Shown here piece by piece: positions 25,970 through 34,053 of a stretch of 64,000 bases of DNA. A program made the translations under genes and the position numbers. Under the pieces are notes generated by a model that did not search any database, was not told the origin of the DNA, and worked only from the letters and a program-made list of their open reading frames with translations. The stretch lies in the NCBI RefSeq assembly GCF_000576635.1, contig NZ_AVFL01000013.1:1-64000 (forward strand). Reading direction: 5' to 3'. Origin of the DNA: Skermanella stibiiresistens SB22 (lineage in GTDB: Bacteria > Pseudomonadota > Alphaproteobacteria > Azospirillales > Azospirillaceae). How positions within the stretch are numbered: position 1 is the stretch's first letter; every line of letters starts with the position of its first letter.

Positions 25970-26173
25970 ATGGCCATCGAAATGGTCAACGGCTATGTGT
26001 GCCGCGACTGCGCTGATGTCGAAAAGGCGAAGAAGGGTATCGATCCCGGCGTTCAGCCCGACGCCGATGCGGGAAGAGCCAAGACCAGCATCCTGGCGCC
26101 GGGCCCGGCAAAGGACGCCAATCAGCCGCTCGGGTCGGGAACCATCGGAACGGTTCTGAACATCCTGGTCTGA
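25970..26173 (+). CDS. Small hypothetical protein with Cys pair
   Basis: A 67-residue protein starting MAIEMVNGYVCRDCADVEKAKKGIDPG. The CxxC (CRDC) close to the N-terminus could bind a metal. The rest is polar with a Gly-rich end (GSGTIGTVLNILV). Small proteins with the opening VNGYVCxxCxDVxxAKKGIDP occur in related Rhodospirillales as I recall, and no function is known. An upstream start at 25937 is less likely because the added residues fall in low-GC leader sequence. Confidence 0.6.
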   Translation: MAIEMVNGYVCRDCADVEKAKKGIDPGVQPDADAGRAKTSILAPGPAKDANQPLGSGTIGTVLNILV

Positions 26174-26216
26174 GCCTTTCGGGCCCGGCTTAGTCTGGTT
26201 CGCACGGAGAGCGCCG

Positions 26217-26717
26217 TCAGTCGGCCTTCGCGGTTTCCTTGCCTTTACCGTCACCGCCGCCGTTCTGCTTCTCGGCCAGATCCTCGACCTTCTCGCGCAC
26301 CTTGTCGTTCGGCTGGTTGTCCGGATCGACCTCGATCTTGACCGGCGCGGTGCCGTCATCGATCATGTCGAGCTTCTTCGCCGCCGCCTTCGACAGGTCG
26401 AGCACACGACCCTCGACATAGGGACCGCGGTCGTTGATCTTGACGTCGACCGACTTGCCGGTCTCCTCGTGCGTCACCGTCGCGGTCGAACCGAGCGGCA
26501 ACTCCTTTGAAGCGGCGGTCAGCTTCTTCTCGTCGAACTTCTCGCCGTTGGCGGTCTTGCGGCCGTTGAACTTGCCGCCGTAGAAGGAGGCCTCGCCCTC
26601 GATGACGACGCTGTCATCGGATTTGCCGTCGCTGGATTTCTCCTGGGCGATGGCTGTCCCAAGAAGCGCGCCGCTCAACCCAAGTGCCGTGACAAATGAA
26701 ACCACGTAAGTACGCAT
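26217..26717 (-). CDS. RlpA-like double-psi beta-barrel protein
   Basis: A 166-residue secreted protein with a signal peptide (MRTYVVSFVTALGLSGALLGTAIA). The RlpA/DPBB domain is complete: GEASFYGGKFNGRKTANGEKFDEKKLTAASKELPLGSTATVTHEETGKSVDVKINDRGPYVEGRVLDLSKAAAKKLDM, in which the Asp of NDRGPY is the expected catalytic residue. RlpA is a lytic transglycosylase acting on denuded peptidoglycan at the septum in Pseudomonas. There is no SPOR domain, unlike full-length RlpA, and the tail is Gly/Lys-rich. Start at 26717, not 26747, fits the signal peptide. Confidence 0.88.
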   Translation of the reverse strand: MRTYVVSFVTALGLSGALLGTAIAQEKSSDGKSDDSVVIEGEASFYGGKFNGRKTANGEKFDEKKLTAASKELPLGSTATVTHEETGKSVDVKINDRGPYVEGRVLDLSKAAAKKLDMIDDGTAPVKIEVDPDNQPNDKVREKVEDLAEKQNGGGDGKGKETAKAD

Positions 26718-26888
26718 GCCGATTTCCACCCCTCCAAGACGTGGCACCTAAACATCGGTCCCTCGTCCGGGGTTCCGGCTTGATTAAGTGGTAGTCGGGT
26801 GACGTGTTTTTCTTCACGCGGCGACAAATCGTCCGATACTAGGATTCGCCCTAGCCTTCATGCGGGGAATCATCGATGGTGAGGCCTG

Positions 26889-26918
26889 TATCTTTCGAGT
26901 GGTTATCTTTCGGGTGAT
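26889..26918. repeat. Two-copy 15-nt tandem repeat just upstream of the LysE start
   Basis: TATCTTTCGAGTGGT (26889-26903) and TATCTTTCGGGTGAT (26904-26918) match at 13 of 15 positions, nine bases before the ATG at 26928. The same 15-nt period recurs upstream of glyA and ribD in this window. Confidence 0.6.
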
Positions 26919-26927
26919 GGACGCTCC

Positions 26928-27515
26928 ATGACGGATCCTGTCGCATTCCTCCTGGCCGTCATCGGCCTGCTGGCCACCCCCGGACCAACCAACACGCTGC
27001 TGGCCGCCTCCGGCGCCGCGGTGGGGGTTAGGCGGTCGCTGCCCCTGATCGTGGCCGAGGCGGCGGGATACCTGTGTTCCATCCTGTCGCTGTCCCTGGT
27101 GCTGGGACCGATCGCGCAATCCTGGCCGCCGTTCAATCCCTTGCTTCGCGTCCTGTGCGGCTGCTACCTGGCCTATCTCGCCTGGCGCCACTGGAACGCC
27201 GTCACCGCGTCGATCGATCCGGCGCCGGTTCCGTTCGACAGGGTGTTCGTCACGACCTTGCTGAATCCCAAGGCGCTGATCTTCGCCTTCACCGTGATCC
27301 CTCATCTCGCCAGCGGCGACTTCATTGCGGCCACGCCTTACCTCGCCAGCCTCGTCGGGCTGATCGCCGTCCTCGCCACCACCTGGATCACGATCGGCGC
27401 CAGCCTCACGGTTGGCGATGCCAGTGGTTCACGGCGGCTATGGGTGGGGCGGGCGAGCGCCGCCGTGCTGGGGCTTTTCGCCGTGATCATTTCCGGTTCC
27501 GCCTTCGCGGGGTGA
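26928..27515 (+). CDS. LysE family amino-acid exporter/translocator
   Basis: A 195-residue membrane protein with about six hydrophobic helices. The family signature is at the N-terminus (LLAVIGLLATPGPTNTLLAASGAAVGVRRSLPLI), and LNPKALIFAFTVIP in the middle is likewise typical. LysE-family proteins export amino acids such as lysine, threonine or homoserine lactone. The substrate here cannot be inferred. Confidence 0.9.
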   Translation: MTDPVAFLLAVIGLLATPGPTNTLLAASGAAVGVRRSLPLIVAEAAGYLCSILSLSLVLGPIAQSWPPFNPLLRVLCGCYLAYLAWRHWNAVTASIDPAPVPFDRVFVTTLLNPKALIFAFTVIPHLASGDFIAATPYLASLVGLIAVLATTWITIGASLTVGDASGSRRLWVGRASAAVLGLFAVIISGSAFAG

Positions 27516-27673
27516 GATTTCGCGCCGGCGCGTGGCTCATTTGCATCATTTCGATCAAATTACCGTGGTTGGCGATTTGCGGCTTTGTCCGCACCGCACT
27601 ATATTCCATAATCAACATGTGGTGTTCCCTACGGGAAGGCCGTTCTCCAGACTGAACCAGAGGGAACCGGGAG

Positions 27674-28120
27674 TTGCTGTCCCAGAAAGCCAAGTACGCG
27701 TTGCAGGCCCTGCTGGCGCTCGCCGAACTTGACGAGGGCGATTCGCTGATGATCGGCGACATCGCCGAGAAGCAGAGGCTGCCCAAGCGCTTTCTCGAAC
27801 AGATCCTGCTCGATCTCAAGCATCAGGGCGTCGTGCAGAGCTGGCGCGGCAAGAACGGTGGCTACGCGCTGCTGAAATCGGCGGACAAGATCACGTTCGG
27901 CGAGATCGTGCGGATCATCGACGGCCCTCTGGCGCCGCTGCCGTGCCTCAGCCGCATGGCCTATCGCAAGTGCGACGACTGCGTCGACGAGGAGCGGTGC
28001 GCGGTGCGCCGGGTCTTCGCCTCGGTCCACGACGCGACCACGGAAATCCTTGACAGCATGACTCTCACGCGGGCACTGAACGGCGGGGAAGTCCGGGAGC
28101 TGCTGCGCGGCACCGGATAA
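27674..28120 (+). CDS. Rrf2-family transcriptional regulator with four cysteines
   Basis: A 148-residue regulator with a TTG start (27674), behind a GGGAG ribosome-binding site. The winged helix is typical of Rrf2 (MLSQKAKYALQALLALAEL...IGDIAEKQRLPKRFLEQILLDLKHQGVVQSWRGKNGGYAL). The sensor region has four Cys (C91, C100, C103, C109), a C-x8-C-x2-C-x5-C pattern that could hold an Fe-S cluster, although the spacing differs from IscR and NsrR. It lies 42 bases upstream of an SLC13 permease gene on the same strand and probably regulates it. The region upstream of the gene is low in GC. Confidence 0.9.
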   Translation: MLSQKAKYALQALLALAELDEGDSLMIGDIAEKQRLPKRFLEQILLDLKHQGVVQSWRGKNGGYALLKSADKITFGEIVRIIDGPLAPLPCLSRMAYRKCDDCVDEERCAVRRVFASVHDATTEILDSMTLTRALNGGEVRELLRGTG

Positions 28121-28162
28121 CCGGACCGGGTAGGCACCGGGCAACCGCAACCGGGTGACCGC

Positions 28163-29914
28163 ATGACGTGGGAACAGGGTGCGCTCCTGGTGGTGCTGGG
28201 AGCGACGCTCGGGGTGTTCATCCTCGACCGCTGGCGCTTCGACATCGTCGCCATGGCTGGCCTGATGACCTGCGTGCTGGCCGGCATCATCCGCCCGGAA
28301 GCCGCCTTCGCCGGGTTTGGCAACCCAGCCGTGATCACCGTCGCCATGGTCCTGATCATCAGCCGCACGCTGGGGCGCTCCGGCGTGGTCGACGAGGTGG
28401 CGCACCGCCTGACGGCGGGGATCACCTCTCCGGCCGGGCATGTCGCGGCGGTCTGCGGTCTGGGGGCGCTGCTGTCCGCCTTCATGAACAATGTCGGGGC
28501 GCTGGCGCTGCTGATGCCGATAGCGCTCTCCACCGCCAAGCGGTACGGCTACTCGCCCGCCATCCTGCTGATGCCGCTGTCCTTCGCGACATTGCTGGGC
28601 GGCATGACGACGCTGATCGGGACACCGCCCAACCTACTGATCTCGACGTTCCGGGCCGATGCCACCGGCAACCGGTTCCTGATGTTCGACTTCCTGCCGA
28701 TTGGCCTCGCGGTGAGCGTCGCCGGCGTGGCCTATCTGGCGCTGGTCGGCTGGCGCCTGATCCCGCGCGAGCGCGGCGTTCCACGCGACGACATCGACCG
28801 CTTCCGGGTCAGCGACTACGTGACCGAAGCCCTCGTCAGGCCCGGTTCGCCCTGGGCCGGCCGGAAGGTGGCCCATCTGGAGGCCGAGCACGGCGCCAAG
28901 GTGATCGGCACCATCCGCGATGGCCGCCGGGTCTTCGCCCGTCCCGGCACCGTCAGCTTCCAGTCCGGCGACATCGTGCTGCTGGAGACCGACACCGCCA
29001 CGCTCCGCCATCTGGTCGAGCTGGAGGGCTTCGCCCTGGTGGCGCAGGGTGCCGGCGGACGGGAACTGGTCCTGACCGAGGCCATCGTGATCCCCAACGC
29101 CCTGATCCAGGGCAGCAGCGCGCTGTCGCTGGACCTCCGGCAGCGCTGGGGCGTCAACTTGGTCGCGGTGTCGCGTCAGGGCCGCCGGTTCGAGGGACGG
29201 CTGCGCGACGCCAACCTCAGCGCCGGCGACATCCTGCTGCTCGACGGCGACCGCGACATCGTGGCCGAGGCCATGGCCGAGCTGGGCTGCGTCCCGCTGG
29301 CCGACCGCAAGCTGGAGTTCGAGCCCCAGCGCTCGATCCTGGCGTTTCCCCTGTTCGGCATCTCGGTCGCCATCGCCGCCTTCGACCTCGCCTCCGCCGC
29401 GGTCGCCTTCACCTGCGCCGTGATCGCGATGCTGGCGACCCGCGTCATCCGCCTCGGCACCCTCTACGAGGGCGTCGACTGGCCGGTGATCACGCTGCTG
29501 GGCGCCATGATCCCGCTCGGCACGGCGGTGCAGACGACCGGCCTCGCCGACAGGATCGGCGACGCCGTCATCATGCTGGCGCCCCAGGCGGGCGCCTTCG
29601 GGATGCTGGTGGTGGTCCTGCTCGCCACCATGGCGGTGACGCCGGTGCTGAACAACACCGCGACCGTGGTGATCATGGCCCCGGTGGTGATCAGCATCGC
29701 CCGGCAACTCGGCGTCTCGCCCGACGCCTTCCTGATGGCGGTGGCGATCGGGGCGTCCTGCGACTTCCTGACGCCCTTCGGCCACCACAACAACTCGATC
29801 ATCCTCGGCCCCGGCGGCTACCGGTTCGGCGATTTCTGGCGTGTCGGCCTGCCGCTGGAGCTGATCGTGATCGTCCTGTCGTTGCTGATCATTCCCCGCG
29901 TCTGGGGGTTCTGA
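28163..29914 (+). CDS. SLC13/DASS-family permease with two RCK_C (TrkA-C) domains
   Basis: A 583-residue transporter of the divalent-anion/sodium symporter family. Membrane halves flank a central cytoplasmic region (about residues 210-390) with two TrkA-C domains (LVRPGSPWAGRKVAHLEAEHGAKVIGTIRDG... and SSALSLDLRQRWGVNLVAVSRQG...). Both ion-binding hairpins are visible: TTLIGTPPNLL in the first half and CDFLTPFGHHNN in the second. Members of this architecture are often annotated as sulfate or dicarboxylate permeases. The Rrf2 gene upstream and the sulfur genes downstream (31-38 kb) make sulfate plausible, which remains inference. Confidence 0.9.
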   Translation: MTWEQGALLVVLGATLGVFILDRWRFDIVAMAGLMTCVLAGIIRPEAAFAGFGNPAVITVAMVLIISRTLGRSGVVDEVAHRLTAGITSPAGHVAAVCGLGALLSAFMNNVGALALLMPIALSTAKRYGYSPAILLMPLSFATLLGGMTTLIGTPPNLLISTFRADATGNRFLMFDFLPIGLAVSVAGVAYLALVGWRLIPRERGVPRDDIDRFRVSDYVTEALVRPGSPWAGRKVAHLEAEHGAKVIGTIRDGRRVFARPGTVSFQSGDIVLLETDTATLRHLVELEGFALVAQGAGGRELVLTEAIVIPNALIQGSSALSLDLRQRWGVNLVAVSRQGRRFEGRLRDANLSAGDILLLDGDRDIVAEAMAELGCVPLADRKLEFEPQRSILAFPLFGISVAIAAFDLASAAVAFTCAVIAMLATRVIRLGTLYEGVDWPVITLLGAMIPLGTAVQTTGLADRIGDAVIMLAPQAGAFGMLVVVLLATMAVTPVLNNTATVVIMAPVVISIARQLGVSPDAFLMAVAIGASCDFLTPFGHHNNSIILGPGGYRFGDFWRVGLPLELIVIVLSLLIIPRVWGF

Positions 29915-29936
29915 GCGCCGGAAGGGTGACCCCGCG

Positions 29937-31010
29937 TCACCCGTGGTCGGGGATGATCCGCTCCTCCCGCAGCCGGGCGAACAGGTCGTAGAAGCTGTCG
30001 GGCGTGCTCTGATAGTCCAGGAAGCCGGCCTTGCGGCTCTTGGTCATGTCGGTCACGACCTCCATCGGCCGCCCCAGGTCGGCGTCGGTGTGCCACCAGG
30101 ATGCCAGCCGGGCGACATCGGGCTCGACCAGATCGTGCCGCTCGGCGATCCGGCGCCAGATCGGGGCGGCGTCCGCCATAGCTTGCTCCAGCGGGCGGAT
30201 CTCGCCGGAGAAGGGGGCGGGCTCCACGCCGAAATACGCAGCGATCCGGGGCCACAGCCATTTCCAGCGGAAGATGTCGCCATTGACCACGTTGAAATCT
30301 TGGTCGCGGCCGGCGTCCGAGGTCGCCGCCCATTCCAGGTGTCGGGCCAGCAGGCGGGCGTCGGTGATGTCGGTCAAGCCGTTCCACTGCGTCGCGGAGC
30401 CAGGGAAGGCGAAGGGGGTGCCGGTCTCGCGGCAGATCTCGGCGTGGACCGCCAGCGTGACGCCCATGTTCATGGCGTTGCCGACGGCGTAGCCGATGAT
30501 GGTGTGGGGGCGGTGGACGCTCCAGCCGAAGCCCTCGCGCTTGGCGGCGGCGAAGACCTCGTCCTCCTGGGTGTAGTAGAAGTTGGCGACCTCCTGCCGG
30601 CCCTGCTCCTCGCGGAACGGGGTCTCGGGCACGGCGCCCGCGCCATAGGCCTCGAACGGACCGAGATAGTGCTTGAGGCCGGTCACCAATGCCACGTGCT
30701 TGAGGCTGGGCGCCGCTCCGATGGCATCCATCAAGTTGCGCACCATGCCGCCGTTGACCAGGACGTTCTCCGCCTCGGTGGCTTGGCGCGACCAGGCGGA
30801 AATGAAGACGTGGCTGACGTCCAGGCCCTTGAGGGCGGTGGCGGTCTCCTCGGCCTTGGTGAGATCGGCGGCGATCGGCTTGATCGCCGGTTGGCGGAAG
30901 GTTGGCCGCCGCGCCAGTCCGTGGACGGTCCAGCCATCCTCGATCAGCCTTTCGGCGAGATTGCCGCCAACGATACCGCCGGCGCCGACGATGAGCGCGG
31001 ATTTCAACAT
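29937..31010 (-). CDS. PRISE-like NAD(P)-dependent short-chain reductase (5-beta-reductase/iridoid-synthase-like)
   Basis: A 357-residue SDR of the atypical PRISE group. It has a Rossmann start (ALIVGAGGIVGGNLAERL) and the catalytic pair Lys113 (VTGLKHYLGPFE) and Tyr145 (NFYYTQED), spaced 32 residues apart as K147/Y179 are in plant progesterone 5-beta-reductase. The block WSVHRPHTIIGY is also typical. These enzymes reduce activated C=C bonds of enones. It has a good ribosome-binding site (GGAGAG). A 10-bp palindrome, CCGTTAACGG (31052-31061), lies upstream and may be an operator. Confidence 0.85.
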   Translation of the reverse strand: MLKSALIVGAGGIVGGNLAERLIEDGWTVHGLARRPTFRQPAIKPIAADLTKAEETATALKGLDVSHVFISAWSRQATEAENVLVNGGMVRNLMDAIGAAPSLKHVALVTGLKHYLGPFEAYGAGAVPETPFREEQGRQEVANFYYTQEDEVFAAAKREGFGWSVHRPHTIIGYAVGNAMNMGVTLAVHAEICRETGTPFAFPGSATQWNGLTDITDARLLARHLEWAATSDAGRDQDFNVVNGDIFRWKWLWPRIAAYFGVEPAPFSGEIRPLEQAMADAAPIWRRIAERHDLVEPDVARLASWWHTDADLGRPMEVVTDMTKSRKAGFLDYQSTPDSFYDLFARLREERIIPDHG

Positions 31011-31145
31011 GAGGGTCTCTCCAATGGCTTCGGGGTAAAAAAACAGCCCATCCGTTAACGGAACGGAACTGTCTTCAGATCAAATGGCTAAATCTAAAAA
31101 TTGTACCATGCGAAAACGCGTAAGCTCGTCTGCGAGGGAATCAAT

Positions 31146-31175
31146 TTGACAATCCGAGAATGTGACAAATATGGT
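31146..31175 (+). promoter_or_regulatory. Predicted sigma-70 promoter upstream of the sulfonate-type ABC operon
   Basis: TTGACA (31146-31151), an 18-base spacer, then TATGGT (31170-31175), inside an AT-rich region. Transcription would start near 31182, about 76 bases before the binding-protein gene. Confidence 0.6.
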
Positions 31176-31185
31176 GGAGGCTTGA

Positions 31186-31242
31186 ATGAACAGGGTGCCA
31201 TGCCGCTATTTTTGGCATTCTATCAAAAATTTCTGTGAATAA
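31186..31242 (+). CDS. Possible 18-residue leader peptide with two cysteines
   Basis: ATG 31186 to TAA 31240-31242 encodes MNRVPCRYFWHSIKNFCE, preceded by GGAGG six bases upstream. It ends 15 bases before the ATG of the ABC binding-protein gene. Cysteine codons 6 and 17 would suit translational sensing of cysteine for a sulfur-uptake operon. A short inverted repeat (ATGCC...GGCAT, 31200-31218) overlaps its codons. The predicted promoter start (about 31182) would put the ribosome-binding site outside the transcript, so either the transcript starts further upstream, or the peptide is leaderless, or it is not made. Confidence 0.3.
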   Translation: MNRVPCRYFWHSIKNFCE

Positions 31243-31257
31243 GCGAGGCGGATCGAT

Positions 31258-32280
31258 ATGACGCGGATCGATGGGGCGGTGAACAGGATGATCGCGGGCG
31301 GTGTGGCCGCGGCCCTGTGCCTGCTGGGTGCTCAGGCCCAGGCCGAGGTGTCCAGCGTGCGGTTCGCCCGCCAGCTCGGCCTTGGCTATCTCCAGCTCTA
31401 CGTGGCGCAGGACCTGAAGCTGGTCGAGAAGCACGCCAAGGACGCGGGCCTCGGTGACTTGACCGCCACCTACACGCCGCTTGGCAGTCCGTCCGCCGTC
31501 AACGACGCGTTGCTGTCGGGCAGCGCCGAATTCGCGGCGGCGGGCATCCCGCCCTTCATCATCCTGTGGGACAAGACCCGCTCCAACGTCGATGTCCGCG
31601 CGCTGGGAACGTTGAATTCCCAGCCGGCCTACCTGAACACCAACCGCCCCGATGTGAAATCCCTGGCCGATTTCACCGAGAAGGACAGGATCGCGGTGCC
31701 GACGGTCAAGCTGTCGTATCAGGCGATCATCCTGCAAATGGCGGCGGAGAAGCAGTTCGGCGAGGGTCAGTACGCCAAGCTGGACACCCGCACCGTCTCG
31801 CTCAGCCATCCCGAGGCGACGATCTCCCTGCTGTCCGGCAAGACCGAGGTGACCGCCAGCTTCACCAGCCCGCCCTTCCAGTACCAGCAGCTTGAGAGCG
31901 ACAAGATCCACCGGGTGATCAGCTCCTACGACGTGCTGGGCGGCCCGGGCTCGTTCAGCGCGCTGTGGACCACCGGTCGCTTCGTCAAGGACAATCCGAA
32001 GACCGCAAAGGCCGTGCTGGACGCGATGGACGAGGCTGGCGCCTTCATCAAGGAGAACCCGGCGAAGGCCGCCGAGATCTATATCCGCCTGGAGAACTCG
32101 AAGCTGGCGCCGGAGTTCATCGAGCGGATCATCACCGATCCCGAGATCCAGTACTCCACGACGCCACAGAACATTCTGAAATACACCGATTTCATGGCGC
32201 GGGTCGGCTCGATCAAGAACAAGCCGGCGGATTGGCGGGAGCTGTTCTTCCCCGATCTGCACGATCGCGCCGGCAGCTGA
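31258..32280 (+). CDS. ABC transporter periplasmic binding protein, sulfonate/taurine (NMT1/THI5-like) type
   Basis: A 340-residue protein with a signal peptide (MIAGGVAAALCLLGAQAQA) and the NMT1/SsuA-TauA fold pattern: VRFARQLGLGYLQLYVAQDLKLVEKHAKDAGL, GSPSAVNDALLSGSAEFAAAGIPPFI, and a C-terminal helical lobe. The operon has an ATPase, a permease and a TauD-like dioxygenase, which indicates uptake of sulfonates such as taurine, though the family also takes up nitrate and thiamine precursors. The start follows AGGCGGA. Confidence 0.88.
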   Translation: MTRIDGAVNRMIAGGVAAALCLLGAQAQAEVSSVRFARQLGLGYLQLYVAQDLKLVEKHAKDAGLGDLTATYTPLGSPSAVNDALLSGSAEFAAAGIPPFIILWDKTRSNVDVRALGTLNSQPAYLNTNRPDVKSLADFTEKDRIAVPTVKLSYQAIILQMAAEKQFGEGQYAKLDTRTVSLSHPEATISLLSGKTEVTASFTSPPFQYQQLESDKIHRVISSYDVLGGPGSFSALWTTGRFVKDNPKTAKAVLDAMDEAGAFIKENPAKAAEIYIRLENSKLAPEFIERIITDPEIQYSTTPQNILKYTDFMARVGSIKNKPADWRELFFPDLHDRAGS

Positions 32281-32308
32281 TGATCCGCGACGCCGGGAAT
32301 CCAACCGC

Positions 32309-33172
32309 ATGACGGAGGCACCGAAAGCCATGGGCCGCGTTCTCCCTTTTTCCACGCAGGATGGCGCAGCGCGGGATGTCGACTCCGGCGTGCTGCTCGA
32401 TGTCGATGACGTGACGCTCCAGTACAAGACGGACGACCGGCTCGTCACCGCGACGTACAAAGTCGATTTCCAGGTCCATCGGGGCGACCGCTTCGTCCTG
32501 CTGGGGCCGTCGGGCTGCGGCAAGTCCAGCCTGCTGAAGGCGGTCGCTGGTTTCATCAAGCCGGTCGAGGGCGCCATCCGCCTGAATGGCGAGCCGGTGC
32601 GCGGCCCCGGTCCCGACCGCATGGTCGTGTTCCAGGAATTCGACCAGCTGCTGCCGTGGAAGACGGTGTTCCAGAACGTGCTGTTCCCGCTTCGCGCCCG
32701 CGGCGTTCCCGCCAAGGAGGCGGCCGAGCGGGCGCGCGACTACATCGCCAAGGTCGGGTTGGACCGTTTCCGCGACAGCTACCCGCACACCTTGTCGGGC
32801 GGCATGAAGCAGCGGGTCGCCATCGCCCGAGCCATGGCGACGGAGCCGGAAATCCTGCTGATGGACGAGCCGTTCGCGGCGCTCGACGCGCTGACCCGCC
32901 GCCGGATGCAGGAGGAACTGCTCCAGCTGTGGGACGACGTGCGGTTCACCATGCTGTTCGTCACCCACTCGATCGAGGAGGCGATCATCGTCGGCAACCG
33001 CATCCTGGTGCTGTCGCCGCATCCCGGGCAGGTCAAGGCCGAACTGAACGCCCACGCCTTCGGCCACGAGAAGAGCGAGGGCTTCGCCGCCCTGGAGAAC
33101 CGCATCCACACCATGCTGTTCGCCGACCAGCCGACGGCGCCGGTCAAGACGACGCGGGCCGCCCGGCCATGA
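32309..33172 (+). CDS. ABC transporter ATP-binding protein, sulfonate/taurine type
   Basis: A 287-residue ATPase: Walker A GPSGCGKSS, Q-loop FQEFDQLLPWKTVFQNV, signature LSGGMKQRVAIARAMA, Walker B ILLMDEPFAALDA, and H-loop FVTHSIEEA. This is the usual form in SsuB/TauB/NrtD proteins. The stop overlaps the permease start (ATGA). About 30 residues precede the nucleotide-binding domain proper. Confidence 0.95.
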   Translation: MTEAPKAMGRVLPFSTQDGAARDVDSGVLLDVDDVTLQYKTDDRLVTATYKVDFQVHRGDRFVLLGPSGCGKSSLLKAVAGFIKPVEGAIRLNGEPVRGPGPDRMVVFQEFDQLLPWKTVFQNVLFPLRARGVPAKEAAERARDYIAKVGLDRFRDSYPHTLSGGMKQRVAIARAMATEPEILLMDEPFAALDALTRRRMQEELLQLWDDVRFTMLFVTHSIEEAIIVGNRILVLSPHPGQVKAELNAHAFGHEKSEGFAALENRIHTMLFADQPTAPVKTTRAARP

Positions 33173-34053
33173 CCTCCCACCAGAACCGCCTGGTCCCCCA
33201 GATCCGCCCCGAGTTCGAGCGCGAGGTCCTGGAGGCTGGCGTCATCGGCGACATCAGCCGGCCGCTCTCCCCGTGGGAGCGGCTGGCCGGCAACACGCTC
33301 GCCCGCCGCGTCCTGATCCTGGTCCTGCTGGGCGCCGCGTGGCAAGGCTACGCCGTGTGGTCGCAGAACCCGCTGATGTTCCCGACGCTGTCGGAGACGC
33401 TGGCGACGCTGTGGACCAGCCTGGTCGATGGCAACCTGCTGGAGCGCTGCCTGACCTCGCTCCGCGTGCTGCTGGTCGGTTACGCGATCGGCATCGTCGC
33501 GGCGGCGGTCCTGACCATGCTGGCTGTCACCACGCGCTTCGGCAACGACCTGCTGAGCACGCTGACCTCCATGTTCAACCCCTTGCCGGCGATCGCCCTG
33601 CTGCCGCTGGCGCTGCTGTGGTTCGGCCTGGGGGAGGGCAGCATCACCTTCGTGCTGGTCCACGCCGTGCTGTGGCCGATGGCGCTCAACACCCATTCCG
33701 GCTTCATGGGTGTCAGCGAGACCCAGCGGATGGCCGGGCAGAACTACGGCCTGAAGGGCCTGCGCTACGTCATGCTGATCCTGGTGCCGGCGGCGCTGCC
33801 GTCGATCCTGACGGGGTTGAAGATCGGCTGGGCCTTCGCGTGGCGCACGCTGATCGCGGCCGAGCTGGTGTTCGGCGTCAGCTCCGGATCGGGCGGCATC
33901 GGCTGGTTCATCTACGAGAATCGAAATCAACTGGAGATCCCGAGCGTCTTCGCCGGCCTGCTGATGGTGATCATCATCGGGTTGCTGGTCGAGAGCGTGA
34001 TCTTCCGGACCTTGGAAATCAACACGGTCAGAAAATGGGGAATGCAGCGATGA
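33169..34053 (+). CDS. ABC transporter permease, sulfonate/taurine type
   Basis: A 294-residue membrane protein with about six helices. The family EAA loop is visible (GVSETQRMAGQNYGLKGLRYVMLILVPAALPSILTGLK), together with the N-terminal helix RRVLILVLLGAAWQGYAVW and the periplasmic segment PLMFPTLSETLATLW. It begins at ATG 33169 overlapping the ATPase stop, and the tauD-like gene overlaps its stop in the same way. Confidence 0.94.
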   Translation: MTSHQNRLVPQIRPEFEREVLEAGVIGDISRPLSPWERLAGNTLARRVLILVLLGAAWQGYAVWSQNPLMFPTLSETLATLWTSLVDGNLLERCLTSLRVLLVGYAIGIVAAAVLTMLAVTTRFGNDLLSTLTSMFNPLPAIALLPLALLWFGLGEGSITFVLVHAVLWPMALNTHSGFMGVSETQRMAGQNYGLKGLRYVMLILVPAALPSILTGLKIGWAFAWRTLIAAELVFGVSSGSGGIGWFIYENRNQLEIPSVFAGLLMVIIIGLLVESVIFRTLEINTVRKWGMQR

